Source: Prevotellaceae bacterium UBA4361
GTDB taxonomy: Bacteria > Bacteroidota > Bacteroidia > Bacteroidales > Bacteroidaceae
Assembly: GCA_002393575.1 (NCBI GenBank)
Contig: DGSN01000007.1
Coordinates: forward strand, 1 to 64,000
Length of the DNA: 64,000 nt
Reading direction: 5' to 3'
Under the pieces are notes generated by a model. That model was not told where the DNA came from. It saw nothing but the letters and a program-made list of their open reading frames with translations, and ran no database searches. Of the stretch, positions 9,370 to 17,824 are shown piece by piece. A program made the translations under genes and the position numbers. How positions within the stretch are numbered: the stretch's first letter is position 1; every line of letters starts with the position of its first letter.

Positions 9370-12300
9370 ATGGCGAAAGAAGATATTTCAGACTTGTTGT
9401 CGAAAATCGACAATCATCCTGACGACCCAGAGGGTAAGCTAACAGCTCAAGAGTTTGTTAGGTTGGTCCGTGCTGTTAGGCAGAATCAGAACAGTGTCAT
9501 GGGCATTTCCTTGAATGGAAATACGCCACAGACTCCAGATCCGGAAGGAACGGTTCGTCTGACCATTGACTTGTCAGGTGCTGAATACAAGGCTTACTTG
9601 ATGGTGGAGCAAGACCCTACTCTCCCGATTGTTGTCAGCTCCAAGGACTGTTGGATTGGAGTCAGGTTCACTGGTGCCTACATGGATGGAGTCGTTCCTC
9701 GTAACTACGGTGCCAATGGACGTTTGACGGTCAGGGTCAATGGTGAGGACAAGGCTGTTTTAGATGTTCCTTCGTTGGAGTATGACGAGCATCCAAGTTC
9801 CTATTATCCTGTTAATATCGGACCGTATCTGAAGCAAGATGAAACTGTTGTCGTGCAGTTGCGTGCTGCTTTTGACTATGAGGATATGACTGGCAACATG
9901 CAAACCATGAACACACAGGGTTATGTCACCTTCTCATCCGTCACCTATACTGAGGTGGGTTTGGAATTTGCAGGTGACTACAATGCGCCTCTGACGAATC
10001 CGACTGTGATTCCTCTCAATTATCACCTCAAGGGAAGTGTAGCGAGAAAGTTACATGTCAGGATTACAGGCGGAACCCGTGAGTACGAGCATGTCTTTTC
10101 CATTGGTGCGAATGAATATACCAATTATCTTTCCACTTGGAAGGACACAGACACCGTTGCTGATGCTTCCCAATATTATGGTTTCTTGTCGGGTGGTATC
10201 ATCACGATTGAGGCATGGCTGACCTATTCCGACGGTACGCAAGAAGACGTGAACTCTACGGATCATGTCATCAATCAGTTGATGGTTGTGACCAGTAATG
10301 TGACGGACACTCCTCGCTTGCTCATCCAGAATCTCATCAAGACGACGGAGAACTACGTGCAGACCGAGATTTGTTCCTACGCTGTCTATGCGCCTGGTAG
10401 GGATTCCATCGCTGTCAGTTTCGCCATCCGCAACAATTCGCAGACTCAGGACTATCTGAATATGGAAGTCTTGGCAACTCCTGGTACTCCTTATCACTTG
10501 AATGGTAGTGTGGGTATTGAGAGCACCGACTTAACCCTTTATGCCTATTTCTATGCCTATATCATTGACCGAGGAACGACTTATACTTTCGCCAGCGGTG
10601 AAGTGATAACTGTTGACAACAAGGAGAACTTCGCTCCTACGAATGGTGCAGACTTCTATTTGAATCCTTCGACTCGAAGTAATGCCGAGGGTACGCCACT
10701 TTCCATTGTGAATGCCGTTGGCAATGTCCTTGTTCCATCCACATGGTCAAATTTCGGAGCTATCAACGACGCTTGGGTTCAGGATGAAGATAATCAGCGT
10801 GTCCTTCGTGTGCTTGCTGGTCAGTTACTGACTATTAACTATGACTGGTTGAGTCCTTTCGCCAACAATGCCGCTGCCAATGTCACGTTGGAGTTGGATT
10901 TCAAGGTTCGGAATGTCACTAATGAGGACGACCCTGTTTTTCAGGCGTGCGAAGGATACGGTGACGGCTTTATCGGTTTGAAGATGCGCCCATTGGAGGG
11001 TAGTGTCTGGACTTCATCGAACCGTACCGAGCTGGAGCAGAATTTCTCTTGGCAGGAAGGTGAGCGCACTCATGTCGTTATCAATATCGTTTCCGCTTTG
11101 CGAGCATCGACCGACAATAATGCCAGTACGCTTGCCTTGTGTCGTGTTTTTATCAATGGTTGTATCAATCGTGAGTTCATTTTTGACAAGGACACTGCCG
11201 GCACATGGTATAGTCGTGGTTCATCCATTGTGATAGGTCAGGCTGGTGCTGATATTGACATCTTTGCTTTGCGTGTGTATAAGAACCAAGCCCTTGATTC
11301 AGCCGACATCTTGCAGAACTATCGAAGTACGATGCCTACGGCGGCTCAGAAGGTCAGTGTGCGAGATGAGAACGACCTTCTTGGCAATACAGGCTTGATT
11401 AGTCTTACCAAGTGTCAGGAGAGGAAGAAGAACTGTCTGATATGGCACTGTGCTGGTGGTCAGATACGAAAGGGTGACACTGCTACCAAAACGGGTTGGT
11501 GGGAAATCCATCAATACGACGACAATGGTAACGAGTTGTTAGACTATAGCGGAAGTCTTTGTAGGGAAACCGCTTCGGTTGAGCAGACAGGTCAGGGTTC
11601 CACAGCCAAGACTTACTACTATTGGAATCTGCAAAGCAAGTTGAAGGACGTGGCGAAGGCTTACGATAAGGAACTTTCGAAGAACGGGCTTGACGCAGAG
11701 ACTGTGACGCTGGAGCAGACCGCTGAGCTTTGTCCGCATGGTATCTGGGTGGAAATTACGAAGATTCATCCAGACTACAGTGACTTCACGCCATCTACTG
11801 CAAGGAATGGCTATGCCTTTGTCCCTGACGGCTGGGTTGATGGCAATGGTATGTATCGTGGTCCTCAGTATAAGTTGATGAACGGTGTGCCATACGCTCA
11901 AAAGCTCGTCGCAAAAATCAACTATGCATCCTCGATGCAGAGTCACCTGATGGGTGCTTGTAACCTCTACAACGATTTGCATCAAGCCATCGTCGGAAGG
12001 AATGTGATGCAGGTGCAGACCGCTGGCGCACGTGTGGCGAAGTGTCAGAATGTGTTCTTGTATTTCTTGCAAGAAGGTGACACCGCTGTTTATCAAGGAC
12101 CTTGTACTTTCGGTCCTGGCAAGATGGACGACGGTACTTGGGGATTCAACAAGAAGAAGCATCCTAATTTCGTGATGTTGGAAGGAGCCGATAACGACCT
12201 TCCTTTGACCGATTTCCGTGTGCCTTGGCAGAGTGACAGAATCAGTTACGAGATAGAAGATGGAGAAGCTGCTGGCTTTATCTATAATGGCTATACCAGT

Positions 12301-15300
12301 CTTGACCTTGACAAGTTCGTCGCTCAGACAATCACGATTGATGGTAATGAGGTAGAAGTACCTTCTTCTACGATTCTGAACCACATCAAGCAGTTTGTCA
12401 ATTTCCTTTATAAGCACAACCCTCGTATCAAATATTTTTCTGGTACGAAGACGCAGTTCGAGGCGAGTGCAGCTGCCAATGATGTCAACTACCTTTATTG
12501 GTGGACAGAAGGCGCAGGTTCTTACAAGTTGATGCGCTATGACTTCTTTGAAGGCAAGTGGGTTGATTATGGTTGGGATGAAACCAATGAAGTTGTGGAG
12601 GAATGTGACTTGACCGCTGTTGGTAGTATCTATCGCAATGCCTATGTCAGTCATCCTGGTAATTTCGAGGCGATGAATGCAGGTTTTATTGCAGCTGTTG
12701 TTGAAGATGCTCGTAGTAAGATTGGCAATATCATCAATGTAGATAGTCTGAAGTTCCATTATTGCTTCACGAACTGGATGATTTGCGGTTCTGATAACTG
12801 TTCGAAGAATACTTACTATTGCCTTGTTCCGTATGGTGATGCTTCTGCTGACAAGAGTACGTGGACGTGGAAGTGGGAGTTGCATCAGGACGACCAAGAT
12901 ACTATTTTCAAAACTGATAATAGCGGTTTCCAGACCAAGCCGTACTATATCGACCGTCTGCATCCTTGCGCTGAAGGCTCGACTGAAAGTCTCTATCGTG
13001 GTAATGCCAATGTGCTTTTCAATTTGACAGAAGAGTTGTATGAGGGCAATGGCGAGTTGCGCAGTATGTTCCAGCGTATCTTTACCACCATGAGCGGGCT
13101 TGTTAGTGTGTCGGATGATTTGCCATTGAGCAACAATCAGAAGACTACGCCGTGGGGTTGCATGTGGAAATACTTCTTCAAGATTCAGCAATACATTCCT
13201 GCCGTTGCCTATAACGAGGCTGCCCGTATTCGCTATGAATACCCTGCTTCCGTCCATTTCATTTCCGAGCGAGGTGTTGACCCTATCACGCAGTCGATGG
13301 GTGACCAATTAGAAGCGGAGGTGCAGTACATGAAGCGCAGGTTGGTATTGCTGGCGAGTTATGCCGAATGGGGTGATTTCAGCCTGTCGTCTGGAAATGT
13401 CGGTTTTTCAGACCTTGAGAACGTATTTGGTTTGAACGGTGGAGATCTTATTGTGTTCAATGGTTTGGTTCCGCATCAGTATATCTATCCATGCGGTCGT
13501 ATTGGACAGACGAATATCTCCATGCGTCAGAGATGCAAGCCAGGTGTTCCTGTTGTCTTTGACATGACGGGTGGTTCTCCTGTTGATGGTGTCGATACCG
13601 CTATTGCCCTTTACGCTGCCAATTACTATCGTTCCTTTGGTAATGTGGGCGACCTTCATATCAGTTCCGCTTCCCGATTCACGCTAACCGCTCAGCATTT
13701 GACTGAGTTCGTTTCCAATCCGTCGAGTCCGTCGAACCCTGCTTTCAAGCCGTCTGAGATTGTGCTTAACTGTCCGTTGATAGAGCATCTTGACTTGGAG
13801 GGTAGTGCAGGGATTGGTGGCACGTTGAACTTGTCGAACTGCATTCGCTTGCGTAGTGTCAATACGATGGGCTGCGACGGCATTGATGACGGCAACGGCA
13901 ATGTTTCGGGTGGTATCGTCGGCATTCAGTTACCATCCAGTTTGCTGATGACGAGTGTGGAGCTGGGCAGTCGCTTGGTTAATCTGACACTGAACAACTT
14001 GCCTAACCTCACGACGCTCAGAGTCATACACACGTATGAGTTGAGAACTTTGATTTTGCGCGGTGTAGGTAGTCTGGGACGTGCGTTGGTAGAGCAATGC
14101 CATGAAGAGAATGCTCCGTTGGAGGTGCTGACCTTGACCAATATTCTCTGGGAGTCGGTACGTCGTGACTTCCTGATGTGGATTACGTCGTTAGAGTCTT
14201 GTACTTTGACGGGTAGGATTACGATGCACACGGCTGCCAATCTCTCGTTGTCTGACTTGACGTATCTGTTTGGCAAGTATGGCAATATTCGGAGCGAGTC
14301 GAATGATTTGTATATCGATTATGTGCCTGTGCTGATTGAGCGTTTGTCTATCACAGGTCAGAAGTATTTTACTGCTTTAGGTCAGACTCAGTTTGGTGTT
14401 GCTACCGATGCAGGAAACAATCTGAAGTTTGTGGATGGAAAGCCTGTGTTGCAGTGGCGATTTGTCAAGACAGATAGCGGTGGAAATGAGGTGGAAGACC
14501 TTGATGCCTCTTCCTATATGCAGTTTGTTGACGATGTTGCAGGTATTGCCAATGTCATTCGTTTGGCTGCTTCTGGAGACACGACCCGCTATCGTCTGAA
14601 GGTGACTGCTGAGCTGCTGAATGACACTACGATTAGTGCTTATTGGAATATTGGTTTCTTCAACCGCAAGCCACAAAGAGGCGACTTCGCCTTTGCGGAC
14701 GGTACGTTTGATGATGAGTACCGATACGATAAAACGGTTGTTGGCTTTGTTGTTCGGGTTTCTGGTAGTGGTGGTGCTGGTTCAACACGAACTATCGATG
14801 TTGTTGCGAAAGAGAATGCCAACCTAAAAAGTTCTGATGGTACTATCAACAACACTGCTTCATTACCGTGGGGTATTTATCCATCAACTGATGCTAATGG
14901 CTTTAACTCTGATATTCAAGCTGCAATCCGAGAACATAGTAGAAATGTAACTCTTCATTCTTTTGCAACGACTGGTAGTGGTTCGGGTGACTTCTCTACT
15001 GCAGTAAAGTCCGCGGCTATGGTTGATCGAGCAAACGAAATCCTTTCAGGTTGGATTCGTTATGTCTGGGGAAATTATGATTTACCAGAAACGCCACCTG
15101 CTTATAATACTGAAAATACTTACGCGAGTGGAAATGTCGTTCGCTATAGTAGTGCTTTGTATATGTGCAAGGCAGTATCAACTACTGGGACATTCGACAC
15201 TTCGTCATGGAGTTTGCTAACACCATCGCAATACGGGTTGATGCGGTGGGCAAAAGAACGATCTTCGTCAAACTCTCGCCCTAATAATAGAACAGAGCTT

Positions 15301-15810
15301 GCAGATATGATGGTGGCTTTGAGCTATTTGCAAAACGCGTTAGGTACAACAAACTCGACAAGATTCTATCAGTTGTTCTATCCTGCTGCATACGCATGCA
15401 AGTTGTATGAACCAGCTGTTAAAGAAGGTGAAGTATTGGACGCTCGCTATGCGCGAGAAAATTGGATGCTTCCTGCCTGTGGTATGGTCAACAAGATTTA
15501 CGGTATGTACCATGCTTCCCGTAATAAGGTAAGTGGTGGTACTATTAGTGCGCAATACGCGAATGAAGCCCAAGAAGGAGTTCAAGATGTTGATTATCCA
15601 CTGATGGCGAACATTCTGAAAAGATTGGAGGATGCAGGAGAGACCTCTTCAATATTTACTTGGTGGGGTAACAGTAACTTCTGGTCCGCGTCCGAGTACA
15701 ATACCGCGTATTCGTACAACGTGGGTTTCCAGAATGGTAGTGTGGGCAGCAACCTCAAGTATAATTCGTATGTTGTCAGGGCGGTCACAGCGTTCACCTA
15801 CACGCTTTAG
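9370..15810 (+). CDS. DGR target protein: giant tail fibre with variable C-type-lectin-like C-terminus (2146 aa)
   Basis: Residues about 1-70 form a short helical attachment segment, followed by beta-rich domains. Residues about 430-650 look like a LamG/concanavalin-type fold. Residues about 1450-1640 have leucine-rich-repeat-like spacing (LNLSNC, LTLNNLPNLTTL). The last 46 residues are the variable region; NFWSASEYN and NSYVVRAVTAF are typical of the C-type-lectin-fold display domain of DGR targets. VR occupies residues about 2101-2142 and the protein ends four residues later. Adenine-directed diversification by the downstream avd-TR-RT cassette would change eight surface positions here, giving new receptor specificities. 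The TAG stop lies inside a hairpin (15800-15815). Confidence 0.9.
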   Translation: MAKEDISDLLSKIDNHPDDPEGKLTAQEFVRLVRAVRQNQNSVMGISLNGNTPQTPDPEGTVRLTIDLSGAEYKAYLMVEQDPTLPIVVSSKDCWIGVRFTGAYMDGVVPRNYGANGRLTVRVNGEDKAVLDVPSLEYDEHPSSYYPVNIGPYLKQDETVVVQLRAAFDYEDMTGNMQTMNTQGYVTFSSVTYTEVGLEFAGDYNAPLTNPTVIPLNYHLKGSVARKLHVRITGGTREYEHVFSIGANEYTNYLSTWKDTDTVADASQYYGFLSGGIITIEAWLTYSDGTQEDVNSTDHVINQLMVVTSNVTDTPRLLIQNLIKTTENYVQTEICSYAVYAPGRDSIAVSFAIRNNSQTQDYLNMEVLATPGTPYHLNGSVGIESTDLTLYAYFYAYIIDRGTTYTFASGEVITVDNKENFAPTNGADFYLNPSTRSNAEGTPLSIVNAVGNVLVPSTWSNFGAINDAWVQDEDNQRVLRVLAGQLLTINYDWLSPFANNAAANVTLELDFKVRNVTNEDDPVFQACEGYGDGFIGLKMRPLEGSVWTSSNRTELEQNFSWQEGERTHVVINIVSALRASTDNNASTLALCRVFINGCINREFIFDKDTAGTWYSRGSSIVIGQAGADIDIFALRVYKNQALDSADILQNYRSTMPTAAQKVSVRDENDLLGNTGLISLTKCQERKKNCLIWHCAGGQIRKGDTATKTGWWEIHQYDDNGNELLDYSGSLCRETASVEQTGQGSTAKTYYYWNLQSKLKDVAKAYDKELSKNGLDAETVTLEQTAELCPHGIWVEITKIHPDYSDFTPSTARNGYAFVPDGWVDGNGMYRGPQYKLMNGVPYAQKLVAKINYASSMQSHLMGACNLYNDLHQAIVGRNVMQVQTAGARVAKCQNVFLYFLQEGDTAVYQGPCTFGPGKMDDGTWGFNKKKHPNFVMLEGADNDLPLTDFRVPWQSDRISYEIEDGEAAGFIYNGYTSLDLDKFVAQTITIDGNEVEVPSSTILNHIKQFVNFLYKHNPRIKYFSGTKTQFEASAAANDVNYLYWWTEGAGSYKLMRYDFFEGKWVDYGWDETNEVVEECDLTAVGSIYRNAYVSHPGNFEAMNAGFIAAVVEDARSKIGNIINVDSLKFHYCFTNWMICGSDNCSKNTYYCLVPYGDASADKSTWTWKWELHQDDQDTIFKTDNSGFQTKPYYIDRLHPCAEGSTESLYRGNANVLFNLTEELYEGNGELRSMFQRIFTTMSGLVSVSDDLPLSNNQKTTPWGCMWKYFFKIQQYIPAVAYNEAARIRYEYPASVHFISERGVDPITQSMGDQLEAEVQYMKRRLVLLASYAEWGDFSLSSGNVGFSDLENVFGLNGGDLIVFNGLVPHQYIYPCGRIGQTNISMRQRCKPGVPVVFDMTGGSPVDGVDTAIALYAANYYRSFGNVGDLHISSASRFTLTAQHLTEFVSNPSSPSNPAFKPSEIVLNCPLIEHLDLEGSAGIGGTLNLSNCIRLRSVNTMGCDGIDDGNGNVSGGIVGIQLPSSLLMTSVELGSRLVNLTLNNLPNLTTLRVIHTYELRTLILRGVGSLGRALVEQCHEENAPLEVLTLTNILWESVRRDFLMWITSLESCTLTGRITMHTAANLSLSDLTYLFGKYGNIRSESNDLYIDYVPVLIERLSITGQKYFTALGQTQFGVATDAGNNLKFVDGKPVLQWRFVKTDSGGNEVEDLDASSYMQFVDDVAGIANVIRLAASGDTTRYRLKVTAELLNDTTISAYWNIGFFNRKPQRGDFAFADGTFDDEYRYDKTVVGFVVRVSGSGGAGSTRTIDVVAKENANLKSSDGTINNTASLPWGIYPSTDANGFNSDIQAAIREHSRNVTLHSFATTGSGSGDFSTAVKSAAMVDRANEILSGWIRYVWGNYDLPETPPAYNTENTYASGNVVRYSSALYMCKAVSTTGTFDTSSWSLLTPSQYGLMRWAKERSSSNSRPNNRTELADMMVALSYLQNALGTTNSTRFYQLFYPAAYACKLYEPAVKEGEVLDARYARENWMLPACGMVNKIYGMYHASRNKVSGGTISAQYANEAQEGVQDVDYPLMANILKRLEDAGETSSIFTWWGNSNFWSASEYNTAYSYNVGFQNGSVGSNLKYNSYVVRAVTAFTYTL
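15671..15795 (+). repeat. DGR variable repeat (VR)
   Basis: 125 bases in the 3' end of the 2146-aa fibre gene, aligned without gaps to the TR at 16412-16536 (offset 741). There are 11 differences, all at positions where TR has A (7 to G, 3 to T, 1 to C). The last 36 bases (15760-15795) are identical although they contain seven adenines. This is as expected for the 3' anchor (IMH-like) where cDNA homing starts. Confidence 0.95.
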
Positions 15811-15815
15811 CGTGT
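15800..15815 (+). promoter_or_regulatory. Hairpin directly after VR, overlapping the stop codon
   Basis: Perfect 6-pair stem ACACGC/GCGTGT with loop TTTA, starting five bases after the end of VR. A hairpin just 3' of VR is needed for target recognition in the Bordetella phage DGR, so this is a likely homing determinant. It has no T run and is a poor terminator. Confidence 0.65.
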
Positions 15816-15830
15816 CACTTTTTACTTATA

Positions 15831-15852
15831 GCGACGGCATTCAAGCCGTCGC
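15831..15852 (+). promoter_or_regulatory. Second hairpin downstream of VR
   Basis: Perfect 8-pair stem GCGACGGC/GCCGTCGC with a 6-base loop. No T run follows. It could act with the first hairpin in DGR target recognition, or insulate fibre and avd translation. Confidence 0.5.
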
Positions 15853-15885
15853 CCAAGGATACACAAATGATTTAACAACAATGAT

Positions 15886-16314
15886 ATGAGCACAAATGGT
15901 GTAGTCATTCCACAAGCAACGATACAAGACAGTGAGCAGAAGAAGCGTCAGCACAGGACACTTCGTCAGATGCCGATTTATCGTGACATTGCGAACTTGA
16001 AGTATTTCGTGGTATGTCTTTATGAACGAGTTCCGAGGAAGTTCACTCGCTACATAGACAGTATCTTGCTGACTGTGAGCGAGGCGAAGAAATGTGTAGG
16101 ATTGGCACATGCGACTCGTGACTCCGCCATGAGGATAGAGTATCTTGATATGGTCCATATCTTCGTTGAAGATGTTCAGGACGACATCAAGATTTTGCAC
16201 AAGATGAATCATATCAGTAAGGACACAGAGAACAAGATAAGGCAGCTGACACGGGGCATCGTCGCGCAAGCAATAGCGTTGCGAGATTATACCAGTGGTC
16301 AGGGTAATTCATAA
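15886..16314 (+). CDS. avd: DGR accessory variability determinant (Avd), four-helix bundle protein
   Basis: 142 aa, rich in Lys, Arg and amphipathic helices (IANLKYFVVCLYERVPRKF, YLDMVHIFVEDVQDDIKIL), of the size and composition of Avd / S23-like four-helix bundle proteins. Avd is a basic pentamer that binds the DGR reverse transcriptase and the TR RNA and is needed for cDNA synthesis. The position, after the VR-bearing gene and before TR and RT, is the usual DGR order. The gene ends 6 bases before the ATG of the RT reading frame. Confidence 0.85.
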   Translation: MSTNGVVIPQATIQDSEQKKRQHRTLRQMPIYRDIANLKYFVVCLYERVPRKFTRYIDSILLTVSEAKKCVGLAHATRDSAMRIEYLDMVHIFVEDVQDDIKILHKMNHISKDTENKIRQLTRGIVAQAIALRDYTSGQGNS

Positions 16315-16320
16315 GCAATT

Positions 16321-17814
16321 ATGGTTAGAGCATCCTATAATCCGTTGAACGGGCGATTCGCTAACACATTCTCAAGATGTGTTAGCTACGAAGATGCAGA
16401 ATCGCAAAAAGACAGTAACTTCTGGTCCGCGTCCGAGAACAATACCACGAATTCGTACAACGTGAATTTCCAGAATGGTAATGTGAACAACAACAACAAG
16501 TATAATTCGTATGTTGTCAGGGCGGTCACAGCGTTCCACGATTATAGCTCCGTGCCGCAAGCCTTTCTTGACTCTGTTTGGGCGGCGTACAAAGACTGTA
16601 TGCACGGCAAGTTCCGTTCCAAGCAAGCCATCGAGTACATGTCTAAAGCCATAGAGGATATTCCCGCCTTGGCATACGAGTTGTGGAGCAAGACATATCA
16701 ACCAGGCACATCCACCTGCTTTATGGTTCTCTATCCCAAACCGAGGGAGGTGTTTGCCGCCAGCTTTCGTGACAGGATTGTTCACCATTGGATTTGCTTA
16801 CGGTTAGAGCCGTTGTTTGAGGAGCGTTTTGTGTCGCAGGGCAATGTCAGTTTCAATTGCCGTAAGGGTTTCGGTACAGACAAATGTGTTGCACATTGTG
16901 CTGAAGGCATGGAGCGTATCACTGGGCATTATCATCGTAAGGCATGGCTATTCAAGGGTGATATTGTAGGCTTCTTCATGAGTATAGACAAGTTGGTTTT
17001 GTGGTACTTCATGGAGAGGTTCATCAACCGATGGAGGAAGCGCATGGAGCGCAAGGGCTTCGAGTCGGTTTCTCCCGATGTCCTTGTTCGTCTTGGTATG
17101 CAGCGTATGCCAGAGATGTTCTGGGACGTGCTTATCCATACCACGAAGACAGTTGTGTTGCATCGTCCAGAAGAGAATTGTGTGCTGAATTCGCCCGTGC
17201 ATCTTTGGGAGCGGTTATCGCCTAACAAGTCCTTGTTTGGTTGTGAGAAAACCAAGGGTGAGCCTATCGGTAATCTCACGACTCAGTTGTTTGCCAACTT
17301 CTTGATGTCGTATTTCGACATGTATGTGCTTTTCCTTTTCCGTCACCATTCGTTCTCCTACGAGCGGTTCGTGGATGATTTCGTCTGTCAGTGTGACGAC
17401 CTCGATTTCCTGAAGGGTGCGATTGTGAAGATGGAAAAGTTCCTCAAGACCCATCTTCAGCTGGAGATGCACGAAGAGAGATACTTGCAGCCAGTGAGTC
17501 ATGGCGTGTTGTTTGTCGGTACTTATATCAAGCCTTGCAGACTGTATCTTTCGAACAGGACGCTGGCTCGATTCAAGGAGCGTGCTATCGGGTTCCGTCG
17601 TCTGATGGAGGCAAAGAAGGATTTGACGTATCTGGACTGCAAGCGTATTGAGCAGGTCGTGAATTCCTATCTTGGATTTTGTCGGAGGAAGCGAACCTAT
17701 CATTATCGGAAGGAGATGATTGCGTTGATGGGTGAAATCTTTTGGACGTATTTCTATGTGCAGGGTCACTATGAGAGTATCCACATGAAGAATGTATTCA
17801 AACTTAATTTATAA
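16321..17814 (+). CDS. DGR reverse transcriptase (open frame also contains the template repeat)
   Basis: Copies TR RNA into adenine-mutagenised cDNA. Counting from the ATG at 16321 (497 aa): residues 139-152 PKPREVFAASFRDR; catalytic Asp in KGDIVGFF (D214); the DGR-typical box IGNLTTQ (316-322) in place of the QG of other RTs; and the active-site loop FVDD (350-353). Residues 31-72 are the translation of TR, so the N-terminal part may not be protein at all. RT homology begins around AFLDSVWAAYKDC (residue 81). A GTG at 16552 (residue 78) lies just after TR and is a good alternative start; ATG at 16600 would cut into conserved sequence. The overlap suggests one transcript serves as both TR RNA and RT mRNA. 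Confidence 0.92.
   Translation: MVRASYNPLNGRFANTFSRCVSYEDAESQKDSNFWSASENNTTNSYNVNFQNGNVNNNNKYNSYVVRAVTAFHDYSSVPQAFLDSVWAAYKDCMHGKFRSKQAIEYMSKAIEDIPALAYELWSKTYQPGTSTCFMVLYPKPREVFAASFRDRIVHHWICLRLEPLFEERFVSQGNVSFNCRKGFGTDKCVAHCAEGMERITGHYHRKAWLFKGDIVGFFMSIDKLVLWYFMERFINRWRKRMERKGFESVSPDVLVRLGMQRMPEMFWDVLIHTTKTVVLHRPEENCVLNSPVHLWERLSPNKSLFGCEKTKGEPIGNLTTQLFANFLMSYFDMYVLFLFRHHSFSYERFVDDFVCQCDDLDFLKGAIVKMEKFLKTHLQLEMHEERYLQPVSHGVLFVGTYIKPCRLYLSNRTLARFKERAIGFRRLMEAKKDLTYLDCKRIEQVVNSYLGFCRRKRTYHYRKEMIALMGEIFWTYFYVQGHYESIHMKNVFKLNL
16353..16405 (+). ncRNA. Base-paired stem at the 5' side of TR (DGR template RNA structure)
   Basis: Inner arms GCTAACACAT (16360-16369) and ATGTGTTAGC (16377-16386) form 10 perfect pairs around a 7-base loop. 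Outer arms GCGATTC (16353-16359) and GAATCGC (16399-16405) add 7 pairs across a 12-base bulge. TR starts 7 bases later. Such a structure in a supposed coding region suggests that this is functional RNA, possibly a binding site for Avd/RT or a 5' boundary of the template. Confidence 0.7.
16412..16536 (+). repeat. DGR template repeat (TR)
   Basis: 125 bases matching VR at 15671-15795 except at 11 adenines. It contains four consecutive AAC codons and other AAC/AAT codons, the usual design that yields many amino acids by A-to-N change while avoiding stops. It is in frame with the RT ORF and in the same frame as VR. Confidence 0.95.
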
Positions 17815-17824
17815 AATCAAAAAA

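Noticed and set aside
11539..13308. Long antisense reading frame (589 aa) opposite the DGR target gene
   Set aside because: It is a shadow of the fibre gene: no promoter or leader, composition of an antisense frame, and the + strand frame is a clear long gene in an operon.
16321..17814. RT as part of a retron, group II intron or abortive-infection system
   Set aside because: TR/VR adenine-specific differences, the avd neighbour and the IGNLTTQ box identify a DGR.
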